In this document: positions 1 to 6,602 of the stretch, in pieces
Numbering within the stretch: the first letter of the stretch is position 1
How the letters are laid out: every line of letters starts with the position of its first letter
The notes under the pieces: generated by a model
What the model was told of the DNA's origin: nothing
Database searches by the model: none
What the model saw: only the letters and a program-made list of their open reading frames with translations
Source: DATFPQ01 sp035264765
Lineage (GTDB): Bacteria > Actinomycetota > Actinomycetes > Actinomycetales > Angustibacteraceae
Assembly: GCA_035264765.1 (NCBI GenBank)
Contig: DATFPQ010000006.1
Location: 1 to 17,359 of the forward strand
DNA: 17,359 nucleotides
Direction: 5' to 3'
Made by a program: the position numbers and the translations under genes

Positions 1-840
1 GGCCACCGACGCCACCGCGGACACGGCCCACTCGAACGACGAGGCCGCGCCCTGCCCGTGGAAGGCGGACCGGCGCCGGTCGAGCACCAGGGTGGCCCGG
101 CTCTGCCAGGGCTGCTCCTCGCGGCGGACCATCAGCTCGCCCCGCCGGGCGGTCGAGCGCCAGTGCACCCGCCGCAGGTCGTCACCCTGGCGGTACTCAC
201 GCGTCGTGACGTCGTCCTCACCGCCTCCGGACAGCCCCCGGGGACGGGTGTCACCGGAGCCGGTCCAGTCCCCGGTGAGCGCCACCGGCGGGAGCTGGAC
301 CACCGGCGGCGTGACGACCAGCAGGTCGCGGGCGGTGAAGGAGCGCCGGTGCTCGGCCATCCCGAACGGGTCGGTGAGGGTGAGGCTGAGCGGGCCGATG
401 TCGTACCGGCCGCGGACGTCCGACCGCACCGGGTAGCTGATCGCCCGCCGCTCGCCGGGCTCCAGACCGGGCAGGACGAACCGCGGCCGCGCGCCCAGGC
501 CGAACGGCACGTGCTCCTCGGCCAGCACCAGGCCGCACCGGCTGGTCGAGGCGTTGGACACCTCCAGGACCACCTTCGCGGTCTCGCCCACCGCGACGCG
601 TAGGGGCGTCACGGTGCGGGAGCACGCCAGCCGGTACCGCGAACGGCCCAGCACGACCACGGTGAGCAGCGGCACCAGCGCCAGCAGGATGCCGATGCGC
701 AGCAGGTCGCGCTGACCCAGCAGCAGCGCGCACCCGGTCGCGGCCAGGCCGGCCGCGAGGACGCCGCGGCCACGCGCGGTCAGCCGCTGCAGCGGTGTCG
801 TGAGCCGCTGCAGCAGCTCGCGCCGGCGCCGTCGGCTCAT
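1..840 (-). CDS. DUF58 domain-containing membrane protein (partial, C-terminus beyond left edge)
   Basis: The minus-strand frame is open from an ATG at 838-840 to the window edge, giving 280 residues. After a basic N-terminus (MSRRRRRELLQ) there are two closely spaced hydrophobic stretches at about residues 25-65, likely two membrane helices. A beta-rich region follows, and then the DUF58 hallmark around residues 215-240 (DDLRRVHWRSTARRGELMVR). In DUF58 families this segment lies in a von Willebrand factor A-like fold, and such proteins are usually encoded beside MoxR ATPases, often with a transglutaminase-like gene next. The start overlaps the stop of the upstream moxR gene as ATGA (837-840), so translation is probably coupled. 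The biochemical role of DUF58 proteins is not established. The family call is firm, the function is not. Confidence 0.88.
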   Translation of the reverse strand, partial: MSRRRRRELLQRLTTPLQRLTARGRGVLAAGLAATGCALLLGQRDLLRIGILLALVPLLTVVVLGRSRYRLACSRTVTPLRVAVGETAKVVLEVSNASTSRCGLVLAEEHVPFGLGARPRFVLPGLEPGERRAISYPVRSDVRGRYDIGPLSLTLTDPFGMAEHRRSFTARDLLVVTPPVVQLPPVALTGDWTGSGDTRPRGLSGGGEDDVTTREYRQGDDLRRVHWRSTARRGELMVRREEQPWQSRATLVLDRRRSAFHGQGAASSFEWAVSAVASVA

Positions 841-1862
841 CCGGCCCCCCGCCCCCCGGAGCCCGGCACGGGAACCTGTCGGACGATCCCGGCCACCACG
901 TCTGCGGCGGAGCGGCGCGCCAACAGGGCGTCCGGCGAGAGCAGCAGCCGGTGCGCCAGCACCGGCTCGGCCAGGGCCTGGACGTCGTCCGGCAGGACGT
1001 GGTCGCGCTCGGACAGCGCCGCGTGCGCCCGAGCGGCGCGCAGCAGGTGCAGGGTCGCGCGCGGGGAGGCGCCGAGCACCAGGTCGGAGCTGGAACGGGT
1101 GGCAGCGGCCAGGTCGACGACGTACTGCTTCACCGCGTCGCTCACCCACAGCGACCGCGCTGTGGCGATCAGCGCCCGGATCTCGGCCGCGGAAGCGACC
1201 GGCTTCAGCGCGTCCAGCGGCGACCGCGAGCCGTGGCTGCTCAGCATGTCCAGCTCGGACGAGGCGGACGGGTACCCGATGGACAGCCGGGCCATGAACC
1301 GGTCGCGCTGGGCTTCGGGCAGGGCGTAGGTGCCCTCCATCTCGACCGGGTTCTGGGTCGCGACGACGATGAACGGCGACTCGAGGTGGTAGGTGACCCC
1401 GTCCACCGTGACCTGCCGCTCCTCCATGCACTCCAGCAGTGCGGACTGCGTCTTGGGGGAGGCGCGGTTGATCTCGTCGCCCAGCACCACGTTGGCGAAG
1501 ATCGCGCCGGGCTTGAACTCGAAGTCCCGCTGGTCCTGGTTGTAGATGCTGACGCCGGTGACGTCGCTGGGCAGCAGGTCGGGCGTGAACTGGATCCGCC
1601 GCACGCTGCAGTCCACGGCCCGGGCCAGCGCCTTGGCCAGCATGGTCTTGCCGACGCCGGGGACGTCCTCGATCAGCAGGTGACCCTCGGCCAGCAGCAC
1701 GGTCAGCGCGGTACGGACGACCTCGGGCTTGCCCTCGATCACGGACTCGACCGCACCGGTGATTCGGGACGCCGCATCGCGCAGCCGGGTCAGCGCGAGC
1801 GGCGAGCTGTGCCCCTCCGGCTCGTCACTGGGCTGCGTCTGCGGGACGCTCATGGCGCTCAC
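837..1862 (-). CDS. MoxR-family AAA+ ATPase
   Basis: The product has 341 residues, a usual length for MoxR ATPases. Walker A is DVPGVGKT (residues 66-73) and Walker B is VVLGDE (125-130), followed by the MoxR signature INRASPKTQSALLECMEERQ (131-150), a sensor segment ATQNP (168-172) and the LPEAQRDRF segment with candidate arginine-finger residues (181-189). MoxR ATPases are thought to act as chaperones that insert metals or activate partner proteins, often together with a VWA-type protein; here the partner would be the overlapping DUF58 gene. Start choice: a GTG at 1860-1862 lies 4 nt after AGGAGG (complement of 1867-1872), while an ATG at 1851-1853 lies 13 nt after it. Neither spacing is ideal, so the N-terminus may be three residues shorter. 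The gene is divergent from the dcw operon. Its substrate is unknown. Confidence 0.93.
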   Translation of the reverse strand: MSAMSVPQTQPSDEPEGHSSPLALTRLRDAASRITGAVESVIEGKPEVVRTALTVLLAEGHLLIEDVPGVGKTMLAKALARAVDCSVRRIQFTPDLLPSDVTGVSIYNQDQRDFEFKPGAIFANVVLGDEINRASPKTQSALLECMEERQVTVDGVTYHLESPFIVVATQNPVEMEGTYALPEAQRDRFMARLSIGYPSASSELDMLSSHGSRSPLDALKPVASAAEIRALIATARSLWVSDAVKQYVVDLAAATRSSSDLVLGASPRATLHLLRAARAHAALSERDHVLPDDVQALAEPVLAHRLLLSPDALLARRSAADVVAGIVRQVPVPGSGGRGAG

Positions 1863-2131
1863 GGGGCCTCCTACAGGACCGGGGACTTGCGTCGGCGGGC
1901 GTCGTCGCAGTGTGTCACCGAGTGCACGGGGTGCGCAGGCCCCGGGCTCGGTACGGCATCCCCTGCAACGGCGGAACGGCCCCGGTTGCTCCCGAAGCGT
2001 CCGATGTTCCTTCGCGCTTGCCGTGATGCACCACTAGGGCCGCTTCATCGGCTCGGTTCGGCGGCCCTCGCGGAGCAACGTCGCCTCAGGCGGGCAGAGC
2101 CCCCCACATCGCACCACCGCGAGGGCATCAG

Positions 2132-2153
2132 GCGGCCCCCAGTGCGGGGCCGC
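2132..2153. repeat. Perfect 8-bp inverted repeat (GC-rich hairpin)
   Basis: GCGGCCCC (2132-2139) and GGGGCCGC (2146-2153) pair perfectly around a 6-nt loop. There is no T-tract on either side, so it does not look like an intrinsic terminator, and it sits between divergent genes where none is expected. It could be an operator or only a product of high GC content. Confidence 0.5.
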
Positions 2154-2198
2154 GGCCTGGACGCGGCGCCTCGCAGCCGCACCGAGAGGAGGCCAAGG

Positions 2199-2237
2199 CC
2201 CACTGCCCTCCACCCGCCCCCCACCGCCCTCCACCCG
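2199..2237. repeat. Two-copy 18-bp direct repeat, 21-bp period
   Basis: CCCACYGCCCTCCACCCG occurs at 2199-2216 and 2220-2237 with one mismatch. The 21-bp period equals two DNA helical turns, so a protein bound at both copies would sit on the same face. It lies about 80 bp before the likely mraZ promoter. The function is unknown; slippage in C-rich DNA is an alternative explanation. Confidence 0.5.
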
Positions 2238-2273
2238 GTGCGACCTGCGTGGATGTCCCGAGCCCAGCGGAAA

Positions 2274-2322
2274 TGGAGGGGTCGCTGGGCCGCCTTGGGG
2301 AGTGAAGTGGGGTAGAGTGGAG
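2274..2322 (+). promoter_or_regulatory. Candidate MraZ operator: five TGGRN motifs, with overlapping -10
   Basis: TGGAG (2274), TGGGC (2286), TGGGG (2296), TGGGG (2308) and TGGAG (2318) follow one another at 12, 10, 12 and 10 bp, all on the plus strand, 63-111 bp before the mraZ start. In Escherichia coli MraZ represses its own operon by binding TGGGN direct repeats with 10-bp periodicity, so this array is a natural candidate. A possible actinobacterial -10 (TAGAGT, 2313-2318; form TAnnnT) lies inside the array, as expected for autorepression. I see no clear -35. The motif positions are read directly; the role is inferred. Confidence 0.5.
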
Positions 2323-2384
2323 CGAGCGGGAGCGACAGGGGCTTCCACCGGTGGTTCGGGAGCGCGCGATGGGGAGGTGGGCCG

Positions 2385-2816
2385 GTGTTCCTCGGCACGC
2401 ACACCCCGCGGCTGGACGACAAGGGCCGGCTGATCCTGCCGGCGAAGTTCCGGGCCGAGCTGGCGGAGGGCCTGGTGGTGACCCGCGGCCAGGAGCGCTG
2501 CCTGTACGTGTTCGCGATGGACGAGTTCGTCCGGATCGCGGACCAGATGCGCACCGCGCCGGTGACCAGCAAGGGCGTCCGGGACTACCTGCGCGTCTTC
2601 CTGTCCGGCGCCAGCGACGAGGCGCTGGACAAGCAGGGCCGGATCACGGTGCCACCGGTGCTGCGGGAGTACGCCGGCCTGACCCGCGACTGCGCCGTGA
2701 TCGGTGCGGGTTCGAGGCTGGAGATCTGGGACGCCGAGGCCTGGTCGCGGTACCTGGCCGCCACCGAGCAGTCCTTCAGCGAGCAGGCCGAGGAGGTCGT
2801 CCCCGGGCTGCTCTGA
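2385..2816 (+). CDS. mraZ: MraZ, transcriptional regulator of the dcw cluster
   Basis: The product has 143 residues, the usual MraZ length, made of two SpoVT/AbrB-like halves. Each half has the family DxxxR motif: DDKGR (residues 11-15, followed by LILPAKFR) and DKQGR (82-86, followed by ITVPPVLR). MraZ is a DNA-binding protein that forms ring oligomers and in E. coli represses the dcw operon, its own gene included. The GTG start at 2385 is supported by GGAGGTG at 2373-2379, 5 nt upstream. It is the first gene of the plus-strand cluster, and the TGGRN array just upstream fits autoregulation. A gap of 152 bp separates it from rsmH, the longest gap inside the operon. Confidence 0.96.
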   Translation: MFLGTHTPRLDDKGRLILPAKFRAELAEGLVVTRGQERCLYVFAMDEFVRIADQMRTAPVTSKGVRDYLRVFLSGASDEALDKQGRITVPPVLREYAGLTRDCAVIGAGSRLEIWDAEAWSRYLAATEQSFSEQAEEVVPGLL

Positions 2817-2880
2817 ACCCGTCTCCCCACCACCCTTCCAGCCACCTCCCGTCCGTCCCGGTCTCCACCCGCTCCCGCGT

Positions 2881-2906
2881 CCTGGCGCACCTTCCCCGGT
2901 GCCAGG
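2881..2906 (+). other. Imperfect hairpin in the mraZ-rsmH gap
   Basis: CCTGGC (2881-2886) plus ACC (2889-2891) can pair with GGT plus GCCAGG (2898-2906) around a TTCCCC loop, leaving a 2-nt bulge (GC, 2887-2888). It has no T-tract, so a full intrinsic terminator is unlikely. It could be an RNA processing or attenuation site between the regulator gene and the rest of the operon. Confidence 0.35.
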
Positions 2907-2968
2907 CCGCACCGTTCGGAGCGGTTGGGGACCAGGGCGGACGGGATCCCAGCCCCAGGAGAGGCCCC

Positions 2969-3949
2969 ATGGACGGCACCGGAGGCGCCGCCGCCCGGCA
3001 CGTCCCCGTGCTGCGCGACCGGGTGGTCGAGCTGCTGGCGCCCGCGCTGCGGGACGAGGGGTCGATGGTGGTCGACGGGACGCTCGGCATGGGCGGGCAC
3101 GCAGAGGCGCTGCTTCGGGCTTGCCCGCAGGCCGCGCTGCTCGGCATCGACCGCGACCAGGAGGCGCTCGGGCTGGCGGGGGAGCGGCTCGCGCCCTTCG
3201 CTGACCGGGTGCAGCTGGTGCACGCCGTGTACGACGAGCTGCCGCAGGTGCTGGCCGACCTGGGACGCCCGCACGTGCAGGCGGTGCTGCTCGACCTCGG
3301 GGTCTCCTCGCTGCAGCTGGACGAGGACGAGCGCGGCTTCGCCTACCGGGTGGACGCCCCGCTCGACATGCGGATGGACCAGAGCCAGGGCCAGACCGCC
3401 GCCGACGTGCTCAACGAGTACGACGTCGACGACCTCGCCCACGTGCTGCGGACCTACGGCGAGGAGCGGTTCGCCCGGCGGATTGCGGCGGCGGTGGTGC
3501 GCGAGCGAGCGAAGGCCCCGTTCACGACGTCGGCTCGGCTCGTCGACGTGGTCCGAGCGAGCGTGCCCGCCGCGACCCGGACCACCGGCGGCAACCCGGC
3601 CAAGCGCACCTTCCAGGCGCTGCGGATCGAGGTCAACGGCGAGCTGCGGGCGCTGGAGGCCGCGATGCCGGCCGCGGTGGACGCCCTGGCGGTGGGCGGG
3701 CGGATCGCCGTGCTGTCCTACCACTCGCTGGAGGACCGGCTGGTCAAGAACGTCCTCACTGCCGGTGCCCGTAGCAGCGCCCCGCCGGACCTGCCGGTGG
3801 AGCTCCCCGAGCACGCGCCGTACCTGCGCCTGCTCACCCGCGGCGCCGAGGTGCCCGGACTGCAGGAGACGACCGAGAACCCCCGCGCCAGCTCCGCGCG
3901 ACTGCGCGCGGCCGAACGCACCAGGACGACGAGAGGACGGGCGGCATGA
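2969..3949 (+). CDS. rsmH: RsmH, 16S rRNA (cytosine-1402-N4)-methyltransferase
   Basis: The product has 326 residues, normal for RsmH (MraW). It is a class I SAM-dependent methyltransferase that modifies N4 of C1402 in the decoding centre of 16S rRNA. The SAM-binding motif I is VVDGTLGMGGH (residues 34-44), the acidic residue after the second strand is in GIDRD (59-63), the catalytic-site motif is LLDLGVSS (107-114), and the late motif is YHSLEDRLVK (251-260). The ATG at 2969 lies 7 nt after AGGAG (2957-2961). An in-frame extension upstream runs through mraZ in another frame and is not real. The stop overlaps the ftsL start as ATGA (3946-3949). The gene is a standard member of the cluster although it is not a wall enzyme. 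Confidence 0.96.
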   Translation: MDGTGGAAARHVPVLRDRVVELLAPALRDEGSMVVDGTLGMGGHAEALLRACPQAALLGIDRDQEALGLAGERLAPFADRVQLVHAVYDELPQVLADLGRPHVQAVLLDLGVSSLQLDEDERGFAYRVDAPLDMRMDQSQGQTAADVLNEYDVDDLAHVLRTYGEERFARRIAAAVVRERAKAPFTTSARLVDVVRASVPAATRTTGGNPAKRTFQALRIEVNGELRALEAAMPAAVDALAVGGRIAVLSYHSLEDRLVKNVLTAGARSSAPPDLPVELPEHAPYLRLLTRGAEVPGLQETTENPRASSARLRAAERTRTTRGRAA

Positions 3950-4506
3950 GCTCGACTTTGGCAGCAGCCACCAGCCGCGGGTCCGCCGCGAGCAGCCAGC
4001 CCGGCCGGGGCGCCGCGCGCGCGCCGCGTCCCACGCTGCGGGTCGTGTCGGTGCCGGCGCCCGACCGCGCACGCACCCTCTTTGTCGGACTGTGCCTGCT
4101 ACTGCTCGGCGGTGGGCTGCTCGCGCTGCTACTGCTCAACACGGCGATGGCCAACGGGTCCTTCCGGCTGCACGACCTGCAGGCCACGTCGGACCAGCTC
4201 GGTGACCGGCAGCAGGCGCTGCGCCAGGACATCGCCGTCCAGGCCGCCCCCGAGCGGCTCGCCGCCCGCGCCAAGGCGCTCGGGATGGTCCCGTCCGACT
4301 CGGCCGCCTTCCTGCGGCTCTCCGACGGGAAGGTGCTCGGCGTGGCGCAGGCGGCCACGGTGCCCCCAACGCCTACGGTCAGTGCCCAGCCGACTACGAA
4401 GAAGTCGTCGACGACGAAGACGTCGGCGAACGCGCAGAAGACCCACAAGGCCCCGAGCGCCCCCAAGGCCCCGAAGCAGCAGCCGTCGGTCCGGCCGACG
4501 CGGTAG
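3946..4506 (+). CDS. ftsL: FtsL-like septum formation protein
   Basis: The product has 186 residues. It has a basic cytosolic N-terminus (1-43), one membrane helix rich in Leu and Gly (about 44-69), a heptad-like extracytoplasmic segment (about 72-112) that fits a short coiled coil, and a low-complexity tail rich in Lys, Thr, Pro and Ala (about 138-186). This is the topology of FtsL, which forms a complex with FtsB and FtsQ and helps activate FtsW-FtsI. FtsL diverges fast in sequence, so the call rests on topology and on the position between rsmH and ftsI. The start overlaps the rsmH stop (ATGA), suggesting translational coupling. The long tail is more than a minimal FtsL needs. Confidence 0.85.
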   Translation: MSSTLAAATSRGSAASSQPGRGAARAPRPTLRVVSVPAPDRARTLFVGLCLLLLGGGLLALLLLNTAMANGSFRLHDLQATSDQLGDRQQALRQDIAVQAAPERLAARAKALGMVPSDSAAFLRLSDGKVLGVAQAATVPPTPTVSAQPTTKKSSTTKTSANAQKTHKAPSAPKAPKQQPSVRPTR

Positions 4507-4538
4507 CCGACGCCGGACGAACTGACCGAGAGGTGAGC

Positions 4539-6602
4539 GTGGACGACCCCCGCGACGCACGCCGCGCCCCCCGAGCGGCGTCCCGATCCGCCGGCCAGCG
4601 TCCCCGCGGTCCCGGCGGTCCCGGCAGTTCCGGCTCAGCCCCGCGGCGACCGCAGCGGTCGCAGGCTCGTCCCCAGCCGCAGCGGTCCCAGGGCCGTCCC
4701 CAGCCGCAGCGGTCCCAGACCCGTGCCCAGCCTCGTCGCAGCGCCCGCCCCCGCACCGGCTCGACGCTTCGTCCGCCCGCGCCACGCCGCGCCGCCTCGG
4801 CCGCGCGCCAGGTCCGGCTGGGGCACCCGCAGCGCCGGGTGCGGGCGATGTTCCTGGGTGTGTGCATCGTGCTGAGCCTGTTCGCCGTCCAGCTGCTGCG
4901 CCTGCAGGCGCTGGACGCGTCGGCGATGGCTAAGCAGGCGCTCGCCGGCCGACTCACGACCACCACGGTGCCGGCGACCCGCGGCGACATCCTCGACCGC
5001 AACGGCGCCGTGCTCGCCACCAGCCTGGAGCGCTACGACGTCACCGTCGACCAGCGCGCGGTCCCCAAGTACTTCCAGTACGTCCGCGACGCCGCGGGAC
5101 GCAAGCAGAAGCAGGTGCTGGGGCTGGACGGCGCGGTGCGCGACCTCGCCCCGCTGCTGAAGATGAGCGAGAGCGACCTGCGCGCCAAGCTCGACGGCGA
5201 CCGCGGCTTCGTCTACGTCAAGAAGGGCCTCAGCCCACAGACCTGGCGGGCCGTGAAGGCGGTCCAGGTGCCGGGCATCTACGCCGAGCGAACCAGCACC
5301 CGCTTCTATCCCGGCAACGGCCTCGGCTCGTCGGTCGTGGGCTTCATGGGCACCGACCCCAAGTCGGGCACCGACCTGGTGCCGCGGGCGGGCATCGAGC
5401 AGAGCTGGAACGCGAAGCTGAACGGCCGGGCCGGCAGCGTCACCTACGAGCGCGACCCGAAGTTCCGGCAGATCGCCGGCGGCGAGGTCGAGCGCAAGCC
5501 GGCCGTCGACGGCGCCGCGGTGCAGCTCACGATCGACCGCGACCTGCAGTGGCGTGCCGAGAAGCTGCTGGCCGCCAAGGTCAAGGAGACCAAGGCGCTG
5601 TCCGGCGTCGTCGTCGTGATGCGCAAGGACGGAACGATCCTGGCCCTCGCCAACGCGCCCGGCTTCAACCCCAACGACACGCGCAAGGCCAAGGCCGAGA
5701 ACATGTACAACCGGGCGCTGTCGGAGGTCTACGAGCCGGGGTCTACCGGCAAGGTCATGACGGCCGCCGCGGCCCTGGAGGAGGGCGCCGTCACGCCGAG
5801 CACGCCGTTCAGCGTCGACTCCACCGTGAGGCGGGTCGGTAAAACCTTCCACGACTCGCACTCCCACCCGACGGAGCACCTGACCTTCGCGGGCGTCCTG
5901 GCGACGTCGAGCAACGTCGGCACCATCATGGCGGGGGAGAAGCTCAGCCCCGGCACGATGTACCGGTACCTCACGGGCTTCGGGATCGGCCAGCCGTCCG
6001 GCCTGAAGTTCCCGGGCGAGAGCCGCGGCATCCTGGCCGACGTCAAGGACTGGAGCGGCTCACAGCGCTACACCGTGCTGTTCGGGCAGGGTCTCTCGGT
6101 GAACGCCGTGCAGGCCGCCGGGGTCTACCAGACCATCGCCAACGACGGGGTCCGGGTGGCACCGCAGGTGGTGGCGGGCACGCGGGACCAGTCCGGGCGC
6201 TTTCTCAAGGCGCCTGCTGCGAAGCAGGTGCGCGTGGTGAGCCCAGATACGGCGAGGACCTTGCGGACCATGCTCGAGGGGGTGGTCAGCGCCGAGGGGA
6301 CGGCGCCGGAGGCCAGGATCGAGGGCTACCGGGTGGCGGGCAAGACGGGTACGGCGCAGCGCGTCGACCCCGAGTGCAGCTGCTACCAGGGCTACACCGG
6401 CTCGTTCATCGGCATTGCGCCCGCCGACGACCCCGAGCTGGTCGTCGCCGTCACCCTGCAGCGGCCGACCAACGGCTACTACGGCGGTGTCGTGGCGGCT
6501 CCGGTGTTCCACGACGTCATGACGTACGCACTGCAGAAGCTGCAGATCCCGCCCACCGGCACGGCGTCGCCCAAGGTCTCGATCACCACAGGTGACAGGT
6601 AA
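4539..6602 (+). CDS. ftsI: FtsI / PBP2b-type septal peptidoglycan transpeptidase (class B PBP)
   Basis: The product has 687 residues from the chosen start. It forms peptide cross-links at the septum with FtsW. An Arg/Gln/Pro-rich cytosolic tail of about 100 residues precedes one membrane helix (about 102-120), the PBP dimerisation domain, and the transpeptidase domain with SxxK (STGK, 402-405, nucleophile S402), SSN (457-459) and KTG (602-604). There are no PASTA domains. A CSC motif (C613, C615) follows the KTG motif. Start choice: the GTG at 4539 lies 5 nt after GAGAGG (4528-4533); the GTG at 4533 overlaps that site and would add two residues. The tail carries three 9-residue repeats. The stop (TAA, 6600-6602) overlaps murE by 11 bp. 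Confidence 0.95.
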   Translation: MDDPRDARRAPRAASRSAGQRPRGPGGPGSSGSAPRRPQRSQARPQPQRSQGRPQPQRSQTRAQPRRSARPRTGSTLRPPAPRRAASAARQVRLGHPQRRVRAMFLGVCIVLSLFAVQLLRLQALDASAMAKQALAGRLTTTTVPATRGDILDRNGAVLATSLERYDVTVDQRAVPKYFQYVRDAAGRKQKQVLGLDGAVRDLAPLLKMSESDLRAKLDGDRGFVYVKKGLSPQTWRAVKAVQVPGIYAERTSTRFYPGNGLGSSVVGFMGTDPKSGTDLVPRAGIEQSWNAKLNGRAGSVTYERDPKFRQIAGGEVERKPAVDGAAVQLTIDRDLQWRAEKLLAAKVKETKALSGVVVVMRKDGTILALANAPGFNPNDTRKAKAENMYNRALSEVYEPGSTGKVMTAAAALEEGAVTPSTPFSVDSTVRRVGKTFHDSHSHPTEHLTFAGVLATSSNVGTIMAGEKLSPGTMYRYLTGFGIGQPSGLKFPGESRGILADVKDWSGSQRYTVLFGQGLSVNAVQAAGVYQTIANDGVRVAPQVVAGTRDQSGRFLKAPAAKQVRVVSPDTARTLRTMLEGVVSAEGTAPEARIEGYRVAGKTGTAQRVDPECSCYQGYTGSFIGIAPADDPELVVAVTLQRPTNGYYGGVVAAPVFHDVMTYALQKLQIPPTGTASPKVSITTGDR
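4650..4730 (+). repeat. Three tandem 27-bp in-frame repeats in ftsI
   Basis: Three consecutive 27-bp units encode PQRSQARPQ, PQRSQGRPQ and PQRSQTRAQ. They fall in the cytosolic N-terminal tail of FtsI, which is Arg-rich and looks disordered. The units are in frame and have no spacers, so gain or loss of a copy would change tail length without breaking the protein. Confidence 0.85.

Larger units (their letters stand above)
1863..2384. other. Divergent intergenic region between moxR and mraZ
   Basis: These 522 bp separate the minus-strand moxR-DUF58 genes from the plus-strand dcw operon. Both operons must start here unless moxR is read from elsewhere. I see no convincing gene: frames that cross the region are extensions of antisense shadows. 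It holds a GC-rich hairpin (2132-2153), an 18-bp direct repeat (2199-2216 and 2220-2237), a phased array of TGGRN motifs (2274-2322) and the mraZ ribosome binding site. I could not identify a convincing moxR promoter on the minus strand. Confidence 0.8.

Noticed and set aside
951..2315. 454-residue plus-strand frame opposite moxR and running into the divergent region
   Set aside because: It is antisense to a clearly real MoxR ATPase, has Gln/Arg/His/Gly-rich shadow composition and no recognisable motif. High GC content leaves such frames open by chance.
2034..2912. 292-residue minus-strand frame opposite mraZ and the divergent region
   Set aside because: Antisense to mraZ, with the C-terminal part translating the C-rich repeats into low-complexity sequence; no evidence for a gene.
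4650..4730. Possible CRISPR-like array
   Set aside because: The 27-bp units are directly adjacent without spacers and lie in frame within ftsI; it is a coding tandem repeat.
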